64,000 bases of DNA. Source: Acidobacteriaceae bacterium KBS 83 (GTDB lineage: Bacteria; Acidobacteriota; Terriglobia; Terriglobales; Acidobacteriaceae). The notes beneath the pieces are model-generated. The model was not told where the DNA came from. It searched no databases and saw only the letters and a list, made by a program, of their open reading frames with translations. Position 1 is the first letter of the stretch. The number at the start of each line of letters is the position of its first letter. Below are positions 18,025 through 27,493 of the stretch, piece after piece. A program made the translations under genes and the position numbers. The DNA lies in the NCBI GenBank assembly GCA_000381585.1, contig KB906739.1:186001-250000 (forward strand), in the 5' to 3' direction.

Positions 18025-19901
18025 GCCTTAACTCCTGCCGCCATTGCCGGCTCGGTACTTGTGTCCGCGTCGTCGGCAAACTGCAATTGATACAGCCGCT
18101 GATACATCGGTGAAGTGTGCAGCAGCTCCTCATGCGAGCCAACCGCCGTGATCTGCCCCGCTTCCACCACAGCGATGCGGGTAGCCCGGCGCACGGTCGA
18201 AAGGCGGTGGGCAATAACGAAGACCGTACGGCCCGCCATCAGGTTAGAAAGCGCGGCCTGCACCAGCGATTCACTCTCCGTATCGAGCGATGAGGTCGCC
18301 TCATCCAGGATCAGGATCGGCGCGTTCTTGAGCAGCGCCCGCGCAATCGCAAGACGCTGGCGCTCTCCACCGGAGAGGCGAAAGCCCTTTTCGCCCACCA
18401 CGGTGTCGTATCCCTCCGGCATTGCGGAAATGAAGTCGTGCGCCAGTGCCACACGCGCCGCCTCCTTCACCTTCTCGAGCGGCACGTCCGGCTGGCCATA
18501 GGCAATGTTGTTGCGTACGGTGTCGTTGAACAGGATGGTCTCCTGTGTGACGTTGCCGATCAACTTGCGCAGCGAGTCGATCTTCAGGTCCCGCACATCC
18601 TGACCATCCAAAAGAAGCCGGCCGCCCGTCACATCGAAGAATCGTGGGATGAGGTTGACCAGCGTCGTCTTTCCAGCCCCGCTAGGGCCGACGAAGGCGA
18701 CTACCTCGCCACGCGGGACGGTGAGGTTGATGCCCGAGAGCACCTCCCTCTCCCCCTCTTCCGAGTGATACGAGAAGCGCACGTTGTCGAAGCGGATCTC
18801 TTCGCGGAAGGCCTTTACTGCATGCGCGTGCGCGCGGTCCCTCACCGTGTCCTGCTCATCCATGAACTCGAAGATGTTTCCGGAGGCGCCCAGTGCCTGC
18901 TGGAAGCTGTTGTAGAAAAGCGCGAACTTACGTACCGGATCGTACAGCTTGAAGACCGCCACGATGAAGGCAAAGAAGGTGCCTACGTTCAGCGCCCCCT
19001 TGTTGATCTGCTCGCGGCCAAGCAGGAGGAGCAGCACGATGGCGATGGCTCCAATGACGTCCATCAACGGCGAGCTGATGGCCTGCGCCCGCACTGAGTT
19101 GAGATTGGCCCTGAAGAGACGGCGTGCCGCTTCCTTGAAGCGAGTCGTCTCCCAACGCTCCATCGTGAAGGCCTTTACGATACGGTTGCCTGTGATGGTC
19201 TCGTGCAGAATGTTCTGGATCTCGGCCAGCTTGTCCTGGCCGTGCCGCGTAGTGTGGCGAACGCTTCTGCCCACCCGCCGCGCTGAGCTGATCACCACCG
19301 GGATGAAAATGACCAGCACCCAGGCCAGCTTGCCCCCGAGTATCAGTGCAAACCACGCGGTAAAGATGAGGGTAAAAAATTGCTGCAGAAACTCCGAAAG
19401 CACCGATGACATCGCAAATTGCACGCGCTCGATGTCATTGATGATCGTGGAGAGTATCGTGCCGGTGGCGTGCTTCTGGAAGAACTGCACGGAGCGGCGC
19501 AGGATGGCCTGATACAGGTCGTCCCGCATGTCGGTGATCATGCCGAAGCCCGCGTAATTCACCAGATAGGTGCCTGCGTAATCGCAAATGCCTTTGAGCA
19601 CCGTAGAGACGATCAGCGCATAGGCAACGACGCTCCATGGATTGTGGAAGTGCGACGGCACCAGTTGTTGCAGGCTGAAGTGGAAGCGCCCGCTGAAAAG
19701 GGATAGATCGCGCTCCGGTGACTTCGGATTGAGAACGGTGTTGAAAATCGGGCCGATGAGTACGACGCGGAAGGCATCCAGAAGCCCCACGGCTGCCAGC
19801 AGCACAACCGATGCAATTGCCTGCACTGCATAACGGCGCCCATAGATCAACAACCGCCCGATCCGCCGGACTCCGCTCACCAGCATTTCTCCAAAGCCCA
19901 A
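18021..19901 (-). CDS. msbA: Lipid A ABC exporter, MsbA type
   Basis: A 626-residue half-transporter with six membrane segments in the first 330 residues and an ABC ATPase. The ATPase has Walker A GPSGAGKTTL, a Q-loop GNVTQET, the signature LSGGERQR, Walker B ILILDEATSSLD and the H-loop IAHRLST. Its place beside the LPS genes (lptC/A, lptB) and the conserved order support an MsbA role, flipping lipid A across the inner membrane. A generic multidrug exporter is the alternative. The start is uncertain: TTG at 19901 or ATG at 19886. The next gene, yicC, overlaps it by four bases. Confidence 0.85.
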   Translation of the reverse strand: MGFGEMLVSGVRRIGRLLIYGRRYAVQAIASVVLLAAVGLLDAFRVVLIGPIFNTVLNPKSPERDLSLFSGRFHFSLQQLVPSHFHNPWSVVAYALIVSTVLKGICDYAGTYLVNYAGFGMITDMRDDLYQAILRRSVQFFQKHATGTILSTIINDIERVQFAMSSVLSEFLQQFFTLIFTAWFALILGGKLAWVLVIFIPVVISSARRVGRSVRHTTRHGQDKLAEIQNILHETITGNRIVKAFTMERWETTRFKEAARRLFRANLNSVRAQAISSPLMDVIGAIAIVLLLLLGREQINKGALNVGTFFAFIVAVFKLYDPVRKFALFYNSFQQALGASGNIFEFMDEQDTVRDRAHAHAVKAFREEIRFDNVRFSYHSEEGEREVLSGINLTVPRGEVVAFVGPSGAGKTTLVNLIPRFFDVTGGRLLLDGQDVRDLKIDSLRKLIGNVTQETILFNDTVRNNIAYGQPDVPLEKVKEAARVALAHDFISAMPEGYDTVVGEKGFRLSGGERQRLAIARALLKNAPILILDEATSSLDTESESLVQAALSNLMAGRTVFVIAHRLSTVRRATRIAVVEAGQITAVGSHEELLHTSPMYQRLYQLQFADDADTSTEPAMAAGVKA

Positions 19902-20007
19902 CCCAACCCCCAGGCGGAGGTTACCGGTATCGCGAACCGGTCAGACCTGGTCCATTGCTGCGGATTCATAGGGTTATTGTAGCGATACAGCGCGGCCGCC
20001 GCTCGCT

Positions 20008-20958
20008 TCAGCGAGGCATGTCCCGGTGAGAGCTTTTCACCCGGTATCCGGCCTTTGCCAGGCGCTTGCGGATCTCCTCCGCAATCATGACGGAGCGATG
20101 TTGCCCGCCGGTGCAGCCGAACCCCACGGTCAGATAGCTCTTCCCTTCCTGGATGTAGTGCGGCAACAGGAAAAGCAGCAGCTCGGTCGTCTTATTGAGA
20201 AACTCCTCGGTCTGCGGGAACTGCCGGATGTATTGCGCCACCTTGGGATGCTTGCCTGTCAGCGGCCGGAACTCCGGAACGAAATGCGGATTGGGCAGAA
20301 AGCGCACATCGAAGACTAGGTCCGCCTCGAGCGGCACACCGTTCTTGTACCCGAAACTGATGAACGAGATCATCAGGTTCTGGCTGTCGCTCGAGCTGCC
20401 GCGCTCGAACTTGCTCAGAATGAAGGCGCGCAGTTCATGGACATTGTGCTGCGATGTATCCACCGTCTCATCAGCTACGTTGCGAATCGGATCGAGCAGG
20501 AGGCGCTCAGCGTCGATTGCCTTGACCACGGTCTCCGTGCGCCCCAGCGGATGCGGGCGGCGGGTTTCAGAAAAGCGGCGCAGCAGCGCGGCATTGGACG
20601 CCTCCAGAAAAAAGACCTGCGTCGGCAGCACTTTGCGCAGCTTGCTCAACAGCTCCGGAAACTGGTCCAGTCGCTGCCCCTCGCGAATATCAACCACAAG
20701 GGCGGCTCGCTGGATCTCCGCGGACTGGCGGACCAGGTCCGCAAATGCCGGCAGCAGATCCAGCGGCAGATTGTCTACGGAGTAGAAGCCGAGATCTTCA
20801 AAGGCCTTGAGAGCAGAGGCCTTGCCCGAGCCGGAAAGGCCGGTGATGATAACCAGCTCGCGTGGCAGGCCGTCGTGCGGCGCGTGCGTGCTGTCGTGCT
20901 TCGGATTCCGAGCCGGACGCGGGCTCGTGGGGGGTGCGCCTTTGCGCGGCATGGCCAC
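20008..20958 (-). CDS. rapZ: RNase adapter protein RapZ (YvcJ family)
   Basis: A 316-residue RapZ/YvcJ protein. The P-loop GLSGSGKASALKAFEDLGFYSVDNLP starts near residue 39. The middle carries the LSETRRPHPL-like arginine block (RFSETRRPHPLG). The C-terminal domain has FGYKNGVPLEADLVFDVRFLPNP and the GCTGGQHRSV phosphate/GlcN6P-site motif. In enterobacteria it senses glucosamine-6-phosphate and guides RNase E to GlmZ. Its neighbours hpf, rpoN and lptB match the classic order. The start is GTG at 20958 or ATG at 20952. The first 35 residues are a Pro/His-rich extension. Confidence 0.93.
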   Translation of the reverse strand: MAMPRKGAPPTSPRPARNPKHDSTHAPHDGLPRELVIITGLSGSGKASALKAFEDLGFYSVDNLPLDLLPAFADLVRQSAEIQRAALVVDIREGQRLDQFPELLSKLRKVLPTQVFFLEASNAALLRRFSETRRPHPLGRTETVVKAIDAERLLLDPIRNVADETVDTSQHNVHELRAFILSKFERGSSSDSQNLMISFISFGYKNGVPLEADLVFDVRFLPNPHFVPEFRPLTGKHPKVAQYIRQFPQTEEFLNKTTELLLFLLPHYIQEGKSYLTVGFGCTGGQHRSVMIAEEIRKRLAKAGYRVKSSHRDMPR

Positions 20959-21109
20959 ATGCTAAAGCATTTCCTTCGCTGCGAAGTTTGCGATTGCAAT
21001 ACTTTCCGCGAAGCCATCCGGGAAATCGCACACCTGACACGCTCAGACGCAGTGCGGGCGCCTCTTTCCCGCAAGGCGCCCGCATCGTTACCAACGTTTC
21101 ATGAGCCGG

Positions 21110-21790
21110 TCAGGCGGGGAGCGCGATCAGCTCCATGACGCCATCCCGACGCCGGTGCAGCACCCGCAAATCACCGCCCGGATCGCGAAAAACAAAGACA
21201 TCCTTATCGCGCGACTCGGATTCCTTCACCGCTTCATCAAGCGTCATTGGATGCTCCGACGAACAGTCGTCACAGTGCACCACATGGGGCTCGGCGATCT
21301 CCCTGCCGTGCGAAGGACTGTGGACCTTCACCGGTGCCGGTTTGCGGCCGCTTCCGTTGGCGTTTTGGACCCTCGCCGGAGGAATCCTCGACTCCGGCAG
21401 GATCGGCTCAGCGACATCCGGCAGCGCCGCCACCGACATCGGGTTGTTGCGCGGCCGCGCCAGGCGCGGCTCATGCGCGGTTTTGTCGTCCTTGGGCTCG
21501 CGGGTGCGCGTGCGGAATTTGTCTTTGTGCTTGATGGCCTGCAGTTCGGCCTTCGCCAGCGCATCGCGAAGCGCCGTTTCCATCACAGGCGATTCACACA
21601 AGCCAACAATCGTCTGAAACTTGGTTTGCACCGTCACTTCAGCGGTGCGCCGATACTTCTCTTCCGTGAGAATCACGTGAGCGCTGCAACTTCTACCGAC
21701 CACTTTGCCGACCCGATCCAGACCCTCCTCAGCAAGACGACGGAGTGAAGGGGTGATTGCGATCTGGCGTCCGGTGTACTCCACCTGCAT
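21110..21790 (-). CDS. hpf: Ribosome hibernation-promoting factor, long form
   Basis: A 226-residue ribosome-associated factor. The N-terminal domain (MQVEYTGRQIAITP to about residue 100) binds the decoding region and has the ALAKAELQAIKHKDK helix. A Pro-rich linker of about 65 residues follows, then the C-terminal dimerisation domain (PMTLDEAVKESESRDKDVFVFRD). Such long forms make 100S ribosome dimers in stationary phase. The start at 21790 has ggagg eight bases upstream; longer frames lack conservation. It follows rpoN by 78 bp, the standard context. Confidence 0.92.
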   Translation of the reverse strand: MQVEYTGRQIAITPSLRRLAEEGLDRVGKVVGRSCSAHVILTEEKYRRTAEVTVQTKFQTIVGLCESPVMETALRDALAKAELQAIKHKDKFRTRTREPKDDKTAHEPRLARPRNNPMSVAALPDVAEPILPESRIPPARVQNANGSGRKPAPVKVHSPSHGREIAEPHVVHCDDCSSEHPMTLDEAVKESESRDKDVFVFRDPGGDLRVLHRRRDGVMELIALPA

Positions 21791-21868
21791 AAGCGGAACC
21801 TCCATAGGTATCAAGATGCATTTCCCGTGAGGGAAGATGATCCTACACCAGAGGACGCAGTGCATACC

Positions 21869-23425
21869 TCACATGCGCACCCGCCGCTGGTGTGTGCTGG
21901 GGATCCTCATGTCTTCCCTATACTTAGCCACCGTCCGGCGGGTCACCTGGATGCCCTGGGACTGCAACACGCTGGCTATATAGTCATCAGTCAGTGGCTT
22001 TTTGGGATCTTCTTCGTCGATCAGTTTCTTCACCTTCCGCTTCAGCAACATCAGCGGCGTAGCGGCGCCTTCAGGGCCGCCGGCGGCCTCGGAGAAGAAA
22101 TATCGCAGCTCAAAGACCCCCTGCGGAGTATGCACATACTTGTTTGACACCGCCCGGCTGACGGTGGACGGATGGACCCCGATCTCCTCGGCAACATCCT
22201 TGATCATCATGGGCCGCAAGGAATCTACGCCCCGCTCCAGGAACTCGGGCTGCCTCCGGACGATGGCCTCGCAGGTGCGCAGGATGGTGCTCTTGCGCTG
22301 CTCGATGTTACGAATCAGCTGCAGGGCGGAGCGGTAGCGCTCCTTCACGTATTCCTTGACCTCGCGCTCAGTATTGTTCTGCGCCAGCAGTTTGCGGTAG
22401 CCCTGATTGAGCCGCAGTGTCGGCATGTCCTCTTCATTCATGACAACGACAAACTCATCGCCGCGCTTGACGAAGACCACATCGGGTTCAATCAGCCGCG
22501 CCTCGCTGCGGTTGTAGCGCTGGCCGGGGCGAGGGTCAAGTCCCCGGATGAGATCCACTGCCTGCTGGACATGCTCCGCCGGCTTTTGAACAGCGCGCGC
22601 CAGGGCTGTCAGGTCGCGCTTCTGCAGCAGCGGCAGACACTGATCAATGATCTGCATAGTGGTGCGGAAGAGCGCCCGGCGAGCAACAACATCTGCTTCG
22701 TCCTCGATCGCCGCATCCGCCTCGCCGAAGAACAGGTCGTATTCGTGCTCCTGCTGGCGCACTTGAAGCAGCAGGCACTCCCGCAGGTCGCGCGTAGCAA
22801 TGCCGCTGGGATCGAGGGAGCGCACCAGCTCCAGTGCCTCCGCAAGCAGCGGGCGTGCCGCCTCGCAGTTTTCCGTGCTGTTCTTCTCCTGAACCCACCC
22901 GGCCAGCAGCTCTTCGTCTGTCGACAGAAGATAGCCGTCTTCATTCAGATTGCCGACAATGTACTCCGCGGCTTCACGAAGCGCGGGCGCAATGCTGAGC
23001 GACCCGAGCTGCCACGTCAGGTGATCAGTCAGCGTGTCAGGCTGGGAGAGGAAATTCTCAAAAGAAGGCTTCTCGCTGAGCTCGAAACTGTTCGGGGTAC
23101 GGAAGCCGGGATCGAGGTAATCCTGGAAGTAGGACCCGAAATCGATCTCCGCGAAGGGATCCTTCTCCTCCTTGGGGGTCTCGACAGCCGCCGCAACCTC
23201 TTCGACTGGGCGATCCCGCTCCGCCTGGCGCCCCTCCACATCGTCCAGCAGCGGCACGCTCTCCTCAATCTCGTCGAGGACAGGGTTCTCCACCATCTCC
23301 GACTGGATCATTTCCTTTAACTCAAGCTTGTTCAGCGCCAGCACGCTGACCATTTGCATGAGGCCCGGGGTCAGTATCTGTCGTTGAGCCACCTTGAGGC
23401 TCAGCTTGGGTTGAAGAAGTGCCAT
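21869..23425 (-). CDS. rpoN: RNA polymerase sigma-54 factor
   Basis: A 518-residue sigma-54. Region I is glutamine/leucine-rich (LLQPKLSLKVAQRQILTPGLMQMVSVLALNKLEL). An acidic region II follows (residues about 60-115). The core-binding block and the helix-turn-helix (EIGVHPSTVSRAVSNKYV) precede the RpoN box RRTVAKYREDM. The ATG at 23425 gives the standard N-terminus. It lies between lptB and hpf, the common arrangement. Sigma-54 needs AAA+ activators, none of which are encoded in this window. Confidence 0.95.
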   Translation of the reverse strand: MALLQPKLSLKVAQRQILTPGLMQMVSVLALNKLELKEMIQSEMVENPVLDEIEESVPLLDDVEGRQAERDRPVEEVAAAVETPKEEKDPFAEIDFGSYFQDYLDPGFRTPNSFELSEKPSFENFLSQPDTLTDHLTWQLGSLSIAPALREAAEYIVGNLNEDGYLLSTDEELLAGWVQEKNSTENCEAARPLLAEALELVRSLDPSGIATRDLRECLLLQVRQQEHEYDLFFGEADAAIEDEADVVARRALFRTTMQIIDQCLPLLQKRDLTALARAVQKPAEHVQQAVDLIRGLDPRPGQRYNRSEARLIEPDVVFVKRGDEFVVVMNEEDMPTLRLNQGYRKLLAQNNTEREVKEYVKERYRSALQLIRNIEQRKSTILRTCEAIVRRQPEFLERGVDSLRPMMIKDVAEEIGVHPSTVSRAVSNKYVHTPQGVFELRYFFSEAAGGPEGAATPLMLLKRKVKKLIDEEDPKKPLTDDYIASVLQSQGIQVTRRTVAKYREDMRIPSTHQRRVRM

Positions 23426-23447
23426 TGCCACCTGATCTGTATCGCGT

Positions 23448-23562
23448 TAGAGCATTTTCGGTACTGCTCTGTCCGACGGAGGTTCACTCAGTATGGCTTT
23501 TCCGTTAAGAAAAGCCACGAGAACAGTCATCGGACGGCTAGACCTATACCGAAAATGCTCTA
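23448..23562. mobile_element. 115-bp palindromic MITE-like element
   Basis: The rpoN-lptB gap (23426-23663) holds a near-complete palindrome. The outer 16-bp arms are perfect (tagagcattttcggta 23448-23463, taccgaaaatgctcta 23547-23562). A second pair gtccga/tcggac lies inside, and a central hairpin has arms ggctttt (23496-23502) and aaaagcc. Both ends finish in TA, the dinucleotide duplicated by IS630/Tc1-mariner transposons, so it may be a nonautonomous element mobilised in trans. It carries no gene. An RNA hairpin/regulatory role is the alternative. Confidence 0.6.
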
Positions 23563-23663
23563 GCCGCCCATAGCTTACAGCGCGGAGGGAGCCGTATGCA
23601 CCAATTCCTACCCGCTGCCGGACGTCGCCGGTAATCACACAATTGCGGGAGGGCGGTGATCAG

Positions 23664-24392
23664 CTAATTAAGCGAGAATCCTTCGCCCAGATAGACCCGG
23701 CGCACCTCGGGGTCCCGCCCCAGCTCGTCCGGAGTCCCGTCTCGAAAGATCTTGCCGTCATTGATGATGTATGCTCGATCCGTCACCGAAAGCGTTTCAC
23801 GAACGTTGTGGTCGGTGATCAGCACCCCGATCCCGCTCGCCTTGAGATCGAAGATGATCTCCTGCAGGTCGAGCACAGCGATAGGGTCAATGCCGGAGAA
23901 GGGCTCATCCAGCAGGATAAATGATGGCTGTATACAAAGACAGCGGGCGATCTCCACGCGCCGCCGCTCACCGCCCGACAGTGCATAGCCGCGGGTCTTG
24001 CGGATGTGACCCAGATTCAGCTGGTCGATGAGCTTTTCCGCCCGCGCGCGCCGCATCTCCCAGGAAATGGCCTGCGCCTCTAGCACCGCAAGAATATTCT
24101 CCTCCACCGTCAGCTTCCGAAAAACCGAAGGCTCCTGAGGGAGGTAGCTGATGCCATATTGACGCGCGCGCAGGTACATCGGCACGCGCGAGATGTCCTC
24201 GCCATCGATCAGGACGCGTCCCGTATCCGGCGCGATCAAGCCAACGATGATGTAGAAGCTGGTGGTCTTGCCGGCACCGTTGGGACCAAGCAACCCGACC
24301 ACCTCACCCTGGGTGATCTCAAGGTTGACGCCACGCACAACCTGGCGTCCCTTGTAGGACTTGCCGATCTCGTCGGTATGGAGCTTCTGCAA
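23664..24392 (-). CDS. lptB: LPS export ABC ATPase
   Basis: A 242-residue ATPase powering LPS extraction from the inner membrane through the Lpt bridge. It has Walker [13 protein letters not shown], signature [16 protein letters not shown], Walker [14 protein letters not shown] and the H-loop [10 protein letters not shown]. The text is typical LptB. The start is TTG at 24392 with gaggg upstream. Its partner membrane proteins LptF/G are not in the window. The fused periplasmic partner LptC/LptA is encoded 30 bp upstream on the same transcript. Confidence 0.95.
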   Translation of the reverse strand: MQKLHTDEIGKSYKGRQVVRGVNLEITQGEVVGLLGPNGAGKTTSFYIIVGLIAPDTGRVLIDGEDISRVPMYLRARQYGISYLPQEPSVFRKLTVEENILAVLEAQAISWEMRRARAEKLIDQLNLGHIRKTRGYALSGGERRRVEIARCLCIQPSFILLDEPFSGIDPIAVLDLQEIIFDLKASGIGVLITDHNVRETLSVTDRAYIINDGKIFRDGTPDELGRDPEVRRVYLGEGFSLN

Positions 24393-24422
24393 CGTCCCTC
24401 ATCACGCCGGCTTCTCACGCTG

Positions 24423-26762
24423 CTACTTCGGAACTTGGGTCTCCGTTACAGCGCGGGCATTCCCGCCATCCACCTCGACGCTATCACCGCGATTGGTGAA
24501 AATCAAAGCCGCTCCTGATACCGTTCCATGTTCCGCATCGGCCAAACGCGCCGGCTCGCCCGTGCGGCCGTAGAGAACGAATTTGCCGTCCGACGCGGTG
24601 TAGACCAGCCGCTCTCCCTCTCCTTTGCGCGCGCCTTCAATCACCTGGACTTTTCCTGATGCCACCATGTGATCGAGCGAGCCGCGAGGATTGGGAATGC
24701 GCGCTGCTGCACCGGGCTCTCCCATGTCCTTGCTCATGAACAGGTCCGCTTTGTTTGCCCGCAGTCGCCCGCTGGCCTGCTGCGCCACCACATCGCCTTG
24801 GAAGGTGGCACGGTGCTCTCTGCCGGAATACTGGAGTGAATCTGCATCCACCCGGATCACAGCCTGGCTGCCCGTTGCTTTCGAGCCTGGGTCGGCAAAG
24901 ACGCCATGGACGCGACCCTCTCCGCTCTTTTCAGGCGCAATCAGCATCTGGTTCTGCCGGTCCAGCACGATCGTGGACGCCGCCACAGAGTTCGCCGCCT
25001 GCCACAGGCGTGCATCCCGTCCACCGGTCCCGTACAGTATGGCCTCGTCGCGATCGTGGTCGAAAAAGACCTTCTCCGCCACCGCATGCACCGGCGCCTG
25101 GGCGCTTGCGCCCTGCCGCAGTGTCACCTTCACGTCGTGGTCAGCCGTGACCGCGCCGCTGAGACGATAGAAGTCGATGCTCTGCGCGGTCATCTCCGCC
25201 TCATCGTCATTCAGCCGTGGCGAACCCTCGAGGTGAATAATCTGCCGCGGCCCATCGAGGGTCGCAATCCCCGCCGTTGCCTGACTGCGCCACGGCTTCC
25301 CCCGATTGTTTGTCGCCGGCTTGATCTGCACGATAGCCACGTGTCCGCGCTGTACTGCGTGCTCCACCAGGCTGGGCGGAACCTCGTCCGGCTTGCGCTT
25401 TTGCTTCTTCTGGCTTGGGCTCTCTTGCGCAAAGTTGATCTCCAGCGTGTCTCCGGTGCTCGTCTGGCTCACTCCGCTGGGATTGGTGTTCGTCAGGTAG
25501 GTGTTCCCCTGGGCATGCAAGGTGTCCAGTGCGCGCCCCTCGCTCAGCGTCGCCTGCATCACGTCGCCTTTCATCACCGTATTTTGCGGCGGCGAGTCTG
25601 AGTAGATCGTATGCTCGGTCAACACCGCACCACCGGAGGCCATCAGCTTTTGCGCTTCCGCGTGACCTTGCGCCGTAGGCACAAGGTCGATCGCTACCAT
25701 CGAGCCGCGGACCTCGCGCGTGATAGAGCCGTGCGGATCGCCCGGTGGCCCAATCTCCTGGTCGACCACCGTCACTGCGTTGTGCATCTCAACACGCTTC
25801 AGTTCGCCATCCGGACCCAGCTTCAGGGCGCCCTGGTTTGCGTCGCCATGGATGGAGTGCGGGCCCTCGTCCGCGGAAAAGAGTAGTCCCCCGTCGAGGT
25901 TCGCCTGTTGCGTGTTGCCATGTCGATCCATCAGCACTTCCACCGCCGAGGCATGCAATTGACGCCCCTCATCGTCCTTCATGTTGACGCGGCCCCTCGC
26001 ATCCGCCTTCTCTACCGTGCCGTCCTCGCGAAAATAGATCAGCGCCTCGCCGGAGGAGCTGTGTTCGCCGGCATACTGAATGTCGTCCTTCAGTAAGGCA
26101 AGCTGTCGCGTATCGCGGTTGAACTCCGCATGATCGGCGGTCAGAATCAGCGGTCCCTTCGTCAACTCCGCCGTGAAGTGGATATCCTTCTGCAGGATCA
26201 GAACGCCTTCATTCGCATCATAGGCCGCCCCAACCGCGGTGCCCTGCGCATTCGCCACGGCGAACTTCACCGGCGCGCCGGTATTCGCCTCGCCGGTCTT
26301 CTGGTTAAACACGAGACCGCTCGTTTCGGCATGCACGGTGCGGTTCTGTGGCACTGTTCCCCGCGTGCCCGCGGGCGCCTGGACATCCAGATGGACCGGA
26401 CCAAGAGCCCGCGCCGTCCCCTGGCCCGGGTCATACTCGAATTCATTGCCGTAGACGTGGTCGTTGCGCGAACCGTCCTTGCCGTAGAGCGTAATGCTGA
26501 CGTTGTGCAACATCGCATGACCGCCCTTGTACTCCACCAGCTTGGAAGCATGCAGGGTAAATAGCGTGTGGCCGCCCTGGGACTTCGAGAAGGTGAAGCC
26601 GTTGGCATCCTGCTGGATATTCACGCCCAGCTTGCCGGGAAGATCGCGTCCGAAGTGGCTCAGCTTATATCGTGTGAGCAGGAAGAAACCAAGGATGACG
26701 GCGGCGAGCACTCCAGCCAGCACCAAAATCCAGGTGCGCAACCTCTCAATCGTGATCCGCAT
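24423..26762 (-). CDS. LptC/LptA fusion, periplasmic LPS transport protein
   Basis: A 779-residue protein with one N-terminal membrane anchor (TWILVLAGVLAAVILGFFLLT). An LptC domain follows (residues about 45-190), then a long run of OstA/LptA-type jellyroll repeats (about 190-700) shown by QLALLKDDIQYAG, LTEHTIYSDS, VTADHDVKVTL and ATFQGDVVAQQASGRLRANKADLF. In E. coli LptC and LptA are separate proteins of about 190 residues each; here both are one chain, long enough to span the periplasm. It lies immediately upstream of lptB. Confidence 0.85.
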   Translation of the reverse strand: MRITIERLRTWILVLAGVLAAVILGFFLLTRYKLSHFGRDLPGKLGVNIQQDANGFTFSKSQGGHTLFTLHASKLVEYKGGHAMLHNVSITLYGKDGSRNDHVYGNEFEYDPGQGTARALGPVHLDVQAPAGTRGTVPQNRTVHAETSGLVFNQKTGEANTGAPVKFAVANAQGTAVGAAYDANEGVLILQKDIHFTAELTKGPLILTADHAEFNRDTRQLALLKDDIQYAGEHSSSGEALIYFREDGTVEKADARGRVNMKDDEGRQLHASAVEVLMDRHGNTQQANLDGGLLFSADEGPHSIHGDANQGALKLGPDGELKRVEMHNAVTVVDQEIGPPGDPHGSITREVRGSMVAIDLVPTAQGHAEAQKLMASGGAVLTEHTIYSDSPPQNTVMKGDVMQATLSEGRALDTLHAQGNTYLTNTNPSGVSQTSTGDTLEINFAQESPSQKKQKRKPDEVPPSLVEHAVQRGHVAIVQIKPATNNRGKPWRSQATAGIATLDGPRQIIHLEGSPRLNDDEAEMTAQSIDFYRLSGAVTADHDVKVTLRQGASAQAPVHAVAEKVFFDHDRDEAILYGTGGRDARLWQAANSVAASTIVLDRQNQMLIAPEKSGEGRVHGVFADPGSKATGSQAVIRVDADSLQYSGREHRATFQGDVVAQQASGRLRANKADLFMSKDMGEPGAAARIPNPRGSLDHMVASGKVQVIEGARKGEGERLVYTASDGKFVLYGRTGEPARLADAEHGTVSGAALIFTNRGDSVEVDGGNARAVTETQVPK

Positions 26763-26850
26763 AACTCAAATGCCGTGGCTCCTCACGGCGGCTCGTCTTT
26801 CTAAGAGTACAAGCCCCAGACCACATTCAACGAGCGGCTAAAATGTTGCT

Positions 26851-27465
26851 GTGGCAGATCAACTTTACCTAAGCCTTTGGTTCCCCAACTTCCGGCTCGC
26901 CGCGCTCCCGCCCGCCACTCTCGGCGTGCTGCGCCAGTTGGCGAGTGCCGGCGGTGCATCGACGGTGACGGCAGCCGCCGCATATCCGATCTCCTGGAAC
27001 GAAACTCCTGTCTACCAGCGCGTCTATGACGAGGACGAAGGTGAGGCAGCGCAGCCCGAACCGGCAATCGCCGAGGCCATGGAGATGCTCCACGAGGATT
27101 ATGCCTACGAATTCGAGGTGAAGTGGGATCTGTGGGTGCCGGAGACGGGCGGCGGCCTGGACACTCTCTGGCGGCAGGAACCACGTCCTCTGCGCGTCAT
27201 CGGCTTCGGTCCGGACTTCGATGAGGGCAGCTACGAGCAGAATGGCCATATTCGGATAGACTTCGGCACCGACGCACCCTTCCTGCAGGAGGACGTCACG
27301 CTTGAGCCGGAAGCGGCAAACCACGTTCAACAGAATGTGCAAAAACTGATCGATGTCACTCATGCAATCCAGAACAATCTGGCCGTATCCAGCCGCCTGC
27401 TCTGGTCCGAAAGCGGGGAAAGTCTGGCCGAGAAACTGATCGCGCGTCTGCAGCGGCTGAACTGA
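26851..27465 (+). CDS. Conserved hypothetical protein
   Basis: A 204-residue acidic protein (GTG start at 26851) with no signal peptide or membrane segment. It is rich in Trp and Glu (ISWNETPVYQRVYDEDEGEAAQPEP; KWDLWVPETGGG). I recognise no domain. The C-terminal half (NVQKLIDVTHAIQNNLAVSSRLLWSESGESLAEKLIARL) looks like an amphipathic helix bundle. It is divergent from the LptC/A fusion and 28 bases before cyaY, with which it is probably co-transcribed. Confidence 0.6.
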   Translation: MADQLYLSLWFPNFRLAALPPATLGVLRQLASAGGASTVTAAAAYPISWNETPVYQRVYDEDEGEAAQPEPAIAEAMEMLHEDYAYEFEVKWDLWVPETGGGLDTLWRQEPRPLRVIGFGPDFDEGSYEQNGHIRIDFGTDAPFLQEDVTLEPEAANHVQQNVQKLIDVTHAIQNNLAVSSRLLWSESGESLAEKLIARLQRLN

Positions 27466-27493
27466 TCGCGCCCCACTGCTCTACACTATCCGC

